Shown here one piece after another: positions 7,941-13,962 of a DNA stretch of 19,774 nucleotides; positions within the stretch are counted from its first letter, which is position 1; each line of letters begins with the position of its first letter. This stretch comes from Clostridium sp. CAG:508 (GTDB taxonomy: Bacteria; Bacillota; Clostridia; TANB77; CAG-508). The position numbers and the translations under genes are program-made. Under the pieces are notes generated by a model, which worked only from the letters and a program-made list of their open reading frames with translations, made no database searches and was not told the DNA's origin. The stretch covers positions 1-19,774 of the forward strand of contig FR889083.1 in assembly GCA_000435755.1 (NCBI GenBank), written 5' to 3'.

Positions 7941-7968
7941 TATAATATGAAAAAAATCGACAAAATGT
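7941..7968 (-). promoter_or_regulatory. Candidate sigma-K-type promoter of the Cys-rich gene
   Basis: On the minus strand: AC (7968-7967), exactly 17 nt, then CATATTATA (7949-7941), which fits the B. subtilis sigma-K consensus AC-N17-CATANNNTA. Vegetative sigma-A alternatives here have a poor -35. The match is short and the region AT-rich, so chance is possible. Confidence 0.4.
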
Positions 7969-8043
7969 GCAATTGATGAAAAAATATGGTAAAATTTCAA
8001 ATGTTAGAGTATAATGTATAAAGCAAAAAGAAAGGAATAAAAA

Positions 8044-8844
8044 ATGGACAATAGACCAATAGGAGTATTTGACTCAGGAGTAGGCGGAATGACTGTTTTA
8101 AAAGAACTAGCAAAGCAGTTGCCTAATGAAAATTTTATATATTTAGGAGATACAAAAAGATTTCCATATGGAAGCAAATCAAAGGAAAGTATAATAGAAC
8201 TAACCAAAGATGGAGTAGAATTTTTAATAAATAAAGGAGTAAAGCTAATAGTAATTGCATGTGGAACAGCTACAAGTCAAGCGTTAGAAGAAGTACAACC
8301 TTTATATAATATACCAATAATAGGCGTTATAGAGCCTACAGTAAAATACATAAAAGAGATTAATAAAAAACAAATTGGAGTAATAGCTACAGCAGGTACA
8401 ATTAGAAGCAAAGGCTGGGAAAAGGCAATATTAAAAGAGCTTCAAACTGCAAAGGTCCAAAGCATTGCATGTCCACTTTTAGCTCCAATGGTTGAAGAAG
8501 GATGGTATGATAATAAAATTGCAGAATTAGCAATAAAAGAATATTTAAAACCTTTTAATAAAATAGATGCAATAATTTTAGGTTGTACACATTATCCTTT
8601 ATTAACTAATGTAATAAAAAAGCAAATTGGTAAAAAAGTAGAGATTATAAATATTGGAGAACACGTAGCAAAAGAAGCAAAAGCAATTTTGAAGAACAAC
8701 GACCAAATGGCAGAACATAAGGAGCAGAGAATAGATACATACCTTACAGAAACAGAATGCAAATTTAATGAAGTAGCAAGTAAGCTATTAGGAACAGAAG
8801 TAAAAGCCAAACAAGTTAAAGAAGAAATAGAATTTTTAAGTTAA
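8044..8844 (+). CDS. murI: Glutamate racemase
   Basis: A 266-residue enzyme that makes D-glutamate for peptidoglycan without a cofactor, using two cysteines. Visible signatures: GVFDSGVGGMTV (7-18) with Asp10-Ser11, YLGDTKRFPYG (33-43), first catalytic Cys73 in IACGTATS, and second catalytic Cys181 with His183 in GCTHYPLL. The usual first motif is CNT; here it is Cys-Gly-Thr, a substitution of the Asn that normally contacts substrate. All else looks intact, so the enzyme is probably functional. Start: ATG with AAAGGA upstream (8032-8037). TATAAT at 8010-8015 is a likely -10, but its -35 is weak. The Nudix gene starts 25 nt after the stop. Confidence 0.94.
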   Translation: MDNRPIGVFDSGVGGMTVLKELAKQLPNENFIYLGDTKRFPYGSKSKESIIELTKDGVEFLINKGVKLIVIACGTATSQALEEVQPLYNIPIIGVIEPTVKYIKEINKKQIGVIATAGTIRSKGWEKAILKELQTAKVQSIACPLLAPMVEEGWYDNKIAELAIKEYLKPFNKIDAIILGCTHYPLLTNVIKKQIGKKVEIINIGEHVAKEAKAILKNNDQMAEHKEQRIDTYLTETECKFNEVASKLLGTEVKAKQVKEEIEFLS

Positions 8845-8869
8845 TTAAATTGAGAAAATGGAGAAAGGT

Positions 8870-9370
8870 ATGAAGGAATTAAGAGATTTATATGATGAAA
8901 ATAAGAAAGTTACTGGAGAGAAAATTTATAAAGGAGAGAATATACCACCAAATAGATATATTCTTGTAGTTACTTTATTTATAAAAAATAGTTATAATCA
9001 ATTACTACTACAAAAAAGAAGTAAACAAAAAGGCGGAAAATACGGATTTATAAGTGGACACCCAAAGTCAGGAGAAACAAGCTTACAAGCTGTTATTATA
9101 GAGGCTAAAGAAGAAATGAATATAGATATAAAAAATGAAAAAGTACAAGTTTTTCATACTGAAAAGGGTAAAAATGCTTTTTATGATTTTTACTATTTAG
9201 AAAAAGATATTGATATTCATAAATTAACACTACAAAAGGAAGAGGTACAAGAAGCAAAATGGATGACAATTGAGGAGATAGAACAGCTAATAAATGTGGG
9301 TGAATTTTTTGAAAATCACATAGAAGCTGTAGAAATAATAAAGGAGTTCATATTGAAAAGTAAAAAATAA
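8870..9370 (+). CDS. Nudix hydrolase, IPP-isomerase/YfcD-like
   Basis: 166 residues. The opening (MKELRDLYDENKKVTGEKIY) and the block LLLQKRSKQKGGKYGFISGH are typical of the Nudix branch that includes isopentenyl-diphosphate isomerase and YfcD-like hydrolases. The Nudix box is GHPKSGETSLQAVII followed by EAKEEMNI, about residues 64-86. The metal-binding glutamates of the E-x2-EE core are present, but the consensus Arg is Ile and the consensus Gly is Asn. The substrate cannot be read from sequence. I chose the ATG at 8870, which has GGAG 6 nt upstream, over the ATG at 8858, which has no good site. It is probably cotranscribed with murI. Confidence 0.85.
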   Translation: MKELRDLYDENKKVTGEKIYKGENIPPNRYILVVTLFIKNSYNQLLLQKRSKQKGGKYGFISGHPKSGETSLQAVIIEAKEEMNIDIKNEKVQVFHTEKGKNAFYDFYYLEKDIDIHKLTLQKEEVQEAKWMTIEEIEQLINVGEFFENHIEAVEIIKEFILKSKK

Positions 9371-9481
9371 AGGTATAATAACGTTGATAACCAGACTTAA
9401 ATAATAAATTTTTAAGTTAATTAAATCATAAAAATACAAGCAATGAATATATTGTTACTAACACAAATTGGAGGTAGCAAT

Positions 9482-10105
9482 ATGTTCATTGTTTTTAATA
9501 AGCGAAAAATATATTCATATTTAGTTTCTTTTAGTACAGTAGTTATTTTATTTGCAATAGCATTTACAGTAACAACAGATAGTAGCATAATTACATCAGC
9601 CACAGCAAGAGAACTGCCAATATATAATGTTGATACAAAAGAAAATAAAATTTCACTTACTATGATTTGTGCCTGGAATGCAGATGATATAGATAGTATT
9701 TTGAAAACTTTAAAAGACAACAATGTAAAAATAACTTTTTTTATGGTAGGAGACTGGGTAGATAAATTTCCAGAAGCAGTAAAAAAGATTTCAGATGCTG
9801 GCCACGAAGCCTTTATTCGCTCAGCAAAATCTGCAAGTCATGTACCAATACAATGGAACTTAGATTCTGTAGACTATACAGAAATTACAGAAGATGAAAT
9901 GTGGAAGAGATTAGAAAATAAGCTAAGTGGTGGAAGTATTATTTTAATGCATAATGGAACAAAACACACAGCAGATAGCTTAGATATGCTTATAAAAAAC
10001 ATAAAATCAAAAGGCTATGACATAGTAACAGTATCAAATCTTATATACAAAGACAGTTATTATATTGATAATAATGGTACACAACATTTAAAAAATAATG
10101 TATAA
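9482..10105 (+). CDS. PdaB-like polysaccharide deacetylase homologue, catalytic motifs lost
   Basis: 207 residues with one N-terminal membrane segment (about 11-30), then a NodB-type fold: YNVDTKENKISLT (48-60), KTLKDNNVKITFFMVGDWV (75-93), SDAGHEA (104-110), then PIQWNLDSVDYTE (122-134), GSIILMHNG (151-159) and a final KGYDIVTVS strand. Order and wording match sporulation PdaB-type deacetylases. However, the catalytic TFD motif is replaced by TMICAW (60-65), and the stretch between GHEA and PIQW that should hold the HxxxH metal site and the R-PYG motif is about 50 residues short. It is therefore probably not a working deacetylase. The ATG at 9482 has a perfect GGAGG 7 nt upstream and is preferred over 9443. 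A possible promoter is TATAAT at 9374-9379 with TTGAAA 15 bp upstream. Confidence 0.8.
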   Translation: MFIVFNKRKIYSYLVSFSTVVILFAIAFTVTTDSSIITSATARELPIYNVDTKENKISLTMICAWNADDIDSILKTLKDNNVKITFFMVGDWVDKFPEAVKKISDAGHEAFIRSAKSASHVPIQWNLDSVDYTEITEDEMWKRLENKLSGGSIILMHNGTKHTADSLDMLIKNIKSKGYDIVTVSNLIYKDSYYIDNNGTQHLKNNV

Positions 10106-10172
10106 AACTTATCAAATGTGGTATATTTAAGTATAAAGACTTCAAAATAAAAGAAAAATTTAACATTTTATG

Positions 10173-10201
10173 TAGACAAAACCAAAAAAGCGTGGTATAA
10201 T
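10173..10201 (+). promoter_or_regulatory. Strong sigma-A promoter for the OB-fold gene
   Basis: TAGACA (10173-10178), a 17-bp spacer, and TATAAT (10196-10201) preceded by TGG, an extended -10. The 5' leader of about 75 nt has a small inverted repeat, GACTA (10211-10215) with TAGTC (10221-10225). No known riboswitch is recognised. Confidence 0.8.
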
Positions 10202-10284
10202 AGAAAATGTGACTAGCAATTAGTCTAAATTTTACGTCTTATGAATAAACTAAATTAAGAAACAAATGTAGGGAGGAAATTAAA

Positions 10285-10980
10285 TTGAATACAAATTATG
10301 AAGATAACAACCATTTAACATTGGTTGGAAAGGTAACAAGTGACAAAAGATTTAGTCATGAAATTTATGGAGAAAAATTCTACATATTTGACTTAAGCGT
10401 ACCTCGTTTAAGCGGAAATGCAGACGTTATTCCAGTAACAATATCAGAAAGATTATTAACAACACAAGATGTTTTTATTGGAGCAAAATTACAAATTGAT
10501 GGTCAATTTAGATCATACAACAGCTATGATAATGAAAAAAATAAATTAATATTAACTGTATTTGTAAAAGATGTTCAATTCTTAGAAGAAAATCAAGAAG
10601 AGGAAGAAGAAGCTAGAAGAGACGTTGTTTCAAATGAAGTTGTTCTTGACGGATATATTTGTAAAAAACCAATTTACAGAAAAACACCATTTGGTAGAGA
10701 AATTTCAGACATTTTGCTAGCAGTTAATAGAGCATATAATAAATCAGACTATATTCCATGTATTGCATGGGGAAGAAATGCTAGATTCTGTGAAAATGTT
10801 GCAGTTGGAACAGAAGTAAGAATTGTAGGTAGAGTACAATCAAGAGAGTATGAGAAAAAACATGAAGATGGAACAGTAGAGAAAAAAGTAGCATACGAAG
10901 TATCAGTAGCTAGCCTAGAAGTAGCAAATCAAGAAGATAATAGTGAAGAAAGCAAAGAAGAAAATCAAGAAGCTATATAA
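10285..10980 (+). CDS. SSB-like protein with two tandem OB folds
   Basis: 231 residues. OB fold 1 spans about 10-101 (HLTLVGKVTSD, then the IDGQFRSYNSYDN strand pair). A highly acidic linker (101-112) joins it to OB fold 2 at about 117-213, which is clearly of the single-stranded DNA-binding/PriB type (TPFGREISDILLAVNRAY, then IPCIAWGRNARF). The tail (216-231) is Glu/Asn-rich but does not end in the DDDIPF-type partner-binding peptide of canonical SSB. The likely role is ssDNA binding in replication or repair. It starts with TTG at 10285, with GGGAGG (10271-10276) 8 nt upstream, and is monocistronic between its own promoter and a bidirectional terminator. Confidence 0.85.
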   Translation: MNTNYEDNNHLTLVGKVTSDKRFSHEIYGEKFYIFDLSVPRLSGNADVIPVTISERLLTTQDVFIGAKLQIDGQFRSYNSYDNEKNKLILTVFVKDVQFLEENQEEEEEARRDVVSNEVVLDGYICKKPIYRKTPFGREISDILLAVNRAYNKSDYIPCIAWGRNARFCENVAVGTEVRIVGRVQSREYEKKHEDGTVEKKVAYEVSVASLEVANQEDNSEESKEENQEAI

Positions 10981-10991
10981 GATTTTAAAAT

Positions 10992-11030
10992 AAAAAAAGG
11001 TGGTTTCCAAATAACTGGAAACCACTTTTT
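10992..11030. terminator. Bidirectional terminator between the OB-fold gene and the acidic 63-residue gene
   Basis: A 10-bp stem GTGGTTTCCA (11000-11009) with TGGAAACCAC (11016-11025), an A-run before and a T-run after, so it can stop transcripts from both sides of the convergent pair. Confidence 0.9.
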
Positions 11031-11220
11031 ACTCTTCATCATCTTTTTTTGTAACATTATCCTTGACCTCAGGAATAATAACTTCTCTAGTATCCTTAGG
11101 CCTAGGCTTTTCCACTTCTATATGTTCATAAACAGGAGAGATATTTAAATTACCATCACCTGTAACCACCTCTATTTTTTTTGGCTCTTTTATTTCATCT
11201 ACTTGGTTATTTTCTTCCAT
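11029..11220 (-). CDS. 63-residue acidic protein, unknown function
   Basis: A short, highly charged, probably unstructured protein (many Glu, Lys, Asp, Pro) with a central VVTGDGNLNISPVYEHIEV segment that looks like the only foldable part. There are no cysteines or membrane segments. I do not recognise the family. The ATG at 11220 follows a G-rich GGGGTGGG site. Its promoter is a clear TTGACA-type one, divergent from scpB, and it ends in a shared bidirectional terminator, so it is a real single-gene unit. Confidence 0.65.
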   Translation of the reverse strand: MEENNQVDEIKEPKKIEVVTGDGNLNISPVYEHIEVEKPRPKDTREVIIPEVKDNVTKKDDEE

Positions 11221-11241
11221 CAAACCCACCCCACTATGTGT

Positions 11242-11270
11242 ATGTTATCATAACAAAAAAACAATGTCAA
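11242..11270 (-). promoter_or_regulatory. Sigma-A promoter for the acidic 63-residue gene
   Basis: Minus strand: TTGACA (11270-11265), 17-bp spacer, TAACAT (11247-11242) preceded by TGA (extended -10). Confidence 0.7.
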
Positions 11271-11276
11271 CATTTC

Positions 11277-11305
11277 TTGACATAAAGCACAATTCGTGTG
11301 ATAAT
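11277..11305 (+). promoter_or_regulatory. Sigma-A promoter for scpB-proS
   Basis: TTGACA (11277-11282), 17-bp spacer, GATAAT (11300-11305) preceded by TGT (extended -10). Its -35 is only 6 bp from the -35 of the divergent promoter. Confidence 0.8.
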
Positions 11306-11341
11306 ATATAGGTAAAAAAATTAAAGGAATCGTGAAAATAA

Positions 11342-11986
11342 ATGGAGATAAACAAATCAAAAGGAGTAATTGAAGCAATACTTTTTGCAGCTGGTAGAGA
11401 AGTTAAAATAACTGAACTTATGTCAGCTTTAGAAGCGAGCTCAGAAGAAGTAATTACACTTGTAGAAAGTATGAAGGAAGATTATAAAAACGAAAATAGA
11501 GGCCTGCAAATTGTGAATGTTGGCGAAGCTTACCAATTATGCACAAAACAAGAGTATTATGAATATTTATATACTATTTTTGATAAAAGAAATAAACCAA
11601 ATTTATCACAGGCAGCAATAGAAACTCTTGCAATTATTGCATATAACCCTAAAATTACAAGAGCAGAAATTGAAGCTATTCGTGGTGTTAATTCAGATGG
11701 TACAATATATAAATTATTAGACTATAATTTAATAGAGGAAACTGGAAAGCTTGATGCGCCAGGCAGACCAGGCACATATGGAGTAACATCAGAATTTTTA
11801 AGAATATTTGGATTTAACAACTTAAATGAACTTCCAGATTTACCACGATATAAATTAGACGAAAATCAACAAATAGTAATTGACGATATTATTGAAGAAA
11901 AAGAAGAACAAAATACTGAAGAACTAAATGAGGCTCCAATGCCCGAAAGGGAGACAAGTAAAGAAGAACAGGAAGAACAAAAATAG
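11342..11986 (+). CDS. scpB: Segregation and condensation protein B
   Basis: 214 residues; the kleisin-partner subunit of the SMC-ScpAB complex that compacts and segregates the chromosome. The two winged-helix domains are visible: the N-terminal one opens with VIEAILFAAGREV (9-21), and the second contains the family signature SQAAIETLAIIAYNPKITRA (94-113), IRGVNSDGTIYKLL and GRPGTYGVT (143-151). The C-terminus (about 175-214) is an acidic tail. The scpA partner, often adjacent, is not in this window. The gene has its own promoter and is 16 nt upstream of proS, so the two are cotranscribed. Confidence 0.93.
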   Translation: MEINKSKGVIEAILFAAGREVKITELMSALEASSEEVITLVESMKEDYKNENRGLQIVNVGEAYQLCTKQEYYEYLYTIFDKRNKPNLSQAAIETLAIIAYNPKITRAEIEAIRGVNSDGTIYKLLDYNLIEETGKLDAPGRPGTYGVTSEFLRIFGFNNLNELPDLPRYKLDENQQIVIDDIIEEKEEQNTEELNEAPMPERETSKEEQEEQK

Positions 11987-12002
11987 AAAGGATGAAATAA
12001 AA

Positions 12003-13694
12003 ATGAAATTAAGTGAAAACTTTTTTTATACTTTAAGAGAAGACCTAAAAGATGAAGAGTCAGTTAGCGGAAACTTACTTGTTAAGAGCGGAATGTTTAA
12101 AAAAGTAGGAAATGGTATTTATATGAAAATGCCATTAGGAAAAAAAGTAGCTCAAAATGTAGAAAAAATTATTAGAGAAGAAATGAATAATGCAGGTGCA
12201 AAAGAAGTTACAATGCCAATGCTTCTACCAGTAGATTTATTTGAAAAATCAGGAAGATATGCAGCATTTGGACCATCAATATTTAAATTAAATGATAGAT
12301 ATGATAGACCATACGTATTAGGTCCAACACATGAAGAATTTTTTGCACTAGCTGCATCAATGAAGTCACATTCATATAAAGACTTACCATACACTTTATA
12401 CCAAATTGGAAACAAATATAGAGATGAAGTAAGACCTAGATTAGGTTTAATTAGAACTAGAGAATTTACAATGAAAGATGCATACAGCTTTGATACAAAC
12501 CTAGAAAACCTAGATAAATCTTATCAAAAACAATTTGCAGCATATCATAAAATTTGCCAAAGAGTAGGGTTAAACTATGTAGTTGTTAGAGCAGATACTG
12601 GTGTTATGGGAGGACTACTTTCAGAGGAATTCCAAGCTGTTACAGATGTTGGAGAAGATATTCTTGTACTATGTGACCATTGTGACTATGCTTCCAATAT
12701 TGAAATAACTCCTTATGTATGCAATGAAGCAGATAATGAAGAAGAAAAAACAATAGAACTAGTAGAAACAGGAAACTGCCATACAATTGAAGAAGTATGC
12801 GAACTTTTAAAACTAGATATAAAGAAAACAGTAAAAGCATTACTTATGAATGTAGATAATAAATTAGTAGTATTTTTCGTAAGAGGAGACAAAGAGTTAA
12901 ATGAAGTAAAAGCTCTAAAACTACTAAAAGGAATGGAAATAGGTTTTGCAGATGATGAACTAATTGCAACATCAAATGCAGTACCAGGTTGCACAGGCCC
13001 AGTTGGACTAAATGCAAAAATGGTAATAGACGATGAAGTACTAAAAATGAAAAACTTCTGCTGTGGAGCCAATAAAGAAGGCTATCACTACATAAATGCA
13101 AATGTAAAAGACTTCAAATATGATGTTGTTGGAGATATAGTAAATGTACAACAAGGAGATGTATGTCCAAACTGTCATGAAGGACATTTAGTATTTAAAA
13201 AAGGTATAGAGGTAGGAAACACATTTAAACTTGGAACAAAGTATTCTGAAAGTTTAGGACTAAATTATTTGGACGAAAATAACGAGCTAAAACCTGTAGT
13301 TATGGGAAGCTATGGAATTGGTGTAGAAAGAATGATTGCAGCAGTCGTTGAGCAAAACCATGATGACAAAGGAATAATTTGGCCAATGAGTATTGCTCCA
13401 TATAAAGTTGCAATAGTGTTAATAGATCCTAAAAATGAAGAACAATCAAAAGTTGCCAATGACTTATATAACACTCTAAATTCTATAGGAATTGATACCA
13501 TATTGGATGACAGAAATGAAAGACCAGGTGTTAAATTTAATGATATGGATTTAATAGGAATTCCACTTAGAATTACAGTTGGTAAAAAAGTAAATGAAGG
13601 CAAAGTTGAGCTAAAGAAAAGAGCAGAGAGTGAAAACACAGATATAGCAATTGAAGAAATTGTAAATTATTGTAAAAATCAATTGAATTATTAA
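12003..13694 (+). CDS. proS: Prolyl-tRNA synthetase, bacterial type with editing insertion
   Basis: 563 residues, the normal size for bacterial class IIa ProRS. Motifs: GPTHEE (107-112), motif 2 RDEVRPRLGLIRTREF (140-155) continuing MKDAYSFD, the INS editing domain (about 225-405) with CDHC (224-227) and CPNC (388-391) metal-type pairs, motif 3 GSYGIGVERMIAAVVEQ (435-451), and an anticodon-binding domain from about 468. It charges tRNA-Pro and hydrolyses mis-charged Ala-tRNA-Pro. The ATG at 12003 with GAAAGGATG upstream is correct; an in-frame ATG at 11928 lies inside scpB. No T-box leader is present. The toxin-like gene promoter begins within its last codons, and no separate proS terminator exists before T1 at 13851. 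Confidence 0.95.
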   Translation: MKLSENFFYTLREDLKDEESVSGNLLVKSGMFKKVGNGIYMKMPLGKKVAQNVEKIIREEMNNAGAKEVTMPMLLPVDLFEKSGRYAAFGPSIFKLNDRYDRPYVLGPTHEEFFALAASMKSHSYKDLPYTLYQIGNKYRDEVRPRLGLIRTREFTMKDAYSFDTNLENLDKSYQKQFAAYHKICQRVGLNYVVVRADTGVMGGLLSEEFQAVTDVGEDILVLCDHCDYASNIEITPYVCNEADNEEEKTIELVETGNCHTIEEVCELLKLDIKKTVKALLMNVDNKLVVFFVRGDKELNEVKALKLLKGMEIGFADDELIATSNAVPGCTGPVGLNAKMVIDDEVLKMKNFCCGANKEGYHYINANVKDFKYDVVGDIVNVQQGDVCPNCHEGHLVFKKGIEVGNTFKLGTKYSESLGLNYLDENNELKPVVMGSYGIGVERMIAAVVEQNHDDKGIIWPMSIAPYKVAIVLIDPKNEEQSKVANDLYNTLNSIGIDTILDDRNERPGVKFNDMDLIGIPLRITVGKKVNEGKVELKKRAESENTDIAIEEIVNYCKNQLNY

Positions 13695-13711
13695 AGAAAA
13701 TTGTATATAAT
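13683..13711 (+). promoter_or_regulatory. Promoter of the toxin-like transcript
   Basis: TTGAAT (13683-13688), 17-bp spacer, TATAAT (13706-13711). The -35 lies inside the proS 3' end. Transcription should start near 13718, directly at the base of the leader hairpin. Confidence 0.7.
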
Positions 13712-13719
13712 ATATTCAT

Positions 13720-13747
13720 CCTTTTCAAAGGAAATCTTTGAGGAAGG
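13720..13747 (+). promoter_or_regulatory. 5' leader hairpin that can mask the toxin Shine-Dalgarno
   Basis: CCTTTTCAAAG (13720-13730) pairs with CTTTGAGGAAGG (13736-13747) around a GAAAT loop: 11 pairs with one G-U and one bulged G. The 3' arm takes up the first half of the AAGGAGG site (13744-13750). A hairpin at the extreme 5' end that hides the ribosome site is a common feature of type I toxin mRNAs. Confidence 0.6.
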
Positions 13748-13759
13748 AGGCGATTTATT

Positions 13760-13843
13760 GTGACAGCTTTCGACATTATCTTTTTTCTAATTGTATTGCT
13801 ATTTGGCAAACAATGGGGAAAAGATAACAACAAAATGAGGTAG
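13760..13843 (+). CDS. 27-residue hydrophobic toxin-like peptide (type I toxin-antitoxin candidate)
   Basis: GTG start at 13760 with a perfect AAGGAGG at 13744-13750 (9-nt spacing), TAG at 13841-13843. The peptide begins MTAFD, has a hydrophobic core IIFFLIVLLFG (6-16) and a polar, basic tail with a Trp (KQWGKDNNKMR). Size, hydrophobic core and charged C-terminus are those of Fst/TxpA/Ldr-type membrane toxins, although the core is short and the Pro-containing Fst motif is absent. It has its own promoter, a leader hairpin and a terminator, and is faced by a convergent small RNA complementary to its start region. An alternative is a regulatory RNA with a non-toxic leader peptide. Confidence 0.7.
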   Translation: MTAFDIIFFLIVLLFGKQWGKDNNKMR

Positions 13844-13850
13844 AAATACC

Positions 13851-13882
13851 AACGAGTAGTCTGGTCAACTACTCGTTTTTTT
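13851..13882 (+). terminator. Terminator T1 of the toxin-like mRNA (and of proS)
   Basis: Stem ACGAGTAGT (13852-13860) with ACTACTCGT (13868-13876), loop CTGGTCA, T-run 13876-13882. The loop plus flank (TGGTCAAC, 13862-13869) is repeated in the loop of T2. Confidence 0.9.
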
Positions 13883-13886
13883 GCAT

Positions 13887-13915
13887 AAAAAAGAGATATG
13901 TGGTCAACATATCTC
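13887..13915 (-). terminator. Terminator T2 of the small RNA
   Basis: On the minus strand, stem GAGATATGT (13915-13907) with ACATATCTC (13901-13893), loop TGACC, then T6 (13892-13887). It would also terminate the DUF4364 transcript, which has no terminator of its own. Confidence 0.9.
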
Positions 13916-13917
13916 GT

Positions 13918-13939
13918 GCGATTTACTGTTGCTTTCGAC
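13918..13939 (+). repeat. Direct repeats DRa/DRb shared by toxin start region and small RNA
   Basis: DRa: GCGATTTATTGT at 13750-13761 and GCGATTTACTGT at 13918-13929 (11 of 12 identical). DRb: GCTTTCGAC at 13766-13774 and 13931-13939 (identical). The gap between DRa and DRb is 4 nt in the toxin copy and 1 nt in the small-RNA copy. Because the second copy is transcribed from the opposite strand, the repeats become antisense pairing. Confidence 0.9.
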
Positions 13940-13962
13940 TACAACTTTCGCTAGCTAGTGTT

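Larger units (their letters stand above)
13887..13956 (-). ncRNA. Convergent ~70-nt small RNA, candidate type I antitoxin
   Basis: It starts about 7 nt after a perfect minus-strand promoter and ends in terminator T2. There is no coding frame of note. It contains GTCGAAAGC, one A, then ACAGTAAATCGC, which pairs with the toxin transcript at 13766-13774 (9 bp) and 13750-13761 (12 bp, one G-U), covering the end of the Shine-Dalgarno, the spacer and the start codon. Its terminator loop is also complementary to the T1 loop. Length, convergent layout and two split complementary blocks match RNAII of the pAD1 par locus. Ends are predicted, not mapped. Confidence 0.75.

Noticed and set aside
9443..9481. 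Longer N-terminus for the PdaB-like protein
   Set aside because: The perfect GGAGG lies between the two ATGs and is correctly spaced only for 9482.
10207..10284. Riboswitch in the leader of the OB-fold gene
   Set aside because: Only a 5-bp inverted repeat is visible and no known aptamer core is recognised.
11928..12002. Upstream in-frame extension of proS
   Set aside because: It lies within scpB in another frame; the ATG at 12003 has a good Shine-Dalgarno and gives the standard ProRS N-terminus.
13851..13915. Two adjacent hairpins read as a CRISPR-like repeat pair
   Set aside because: Only two units, unrelated stems, and each has a T-run on its own strand; they are opposed terminators.
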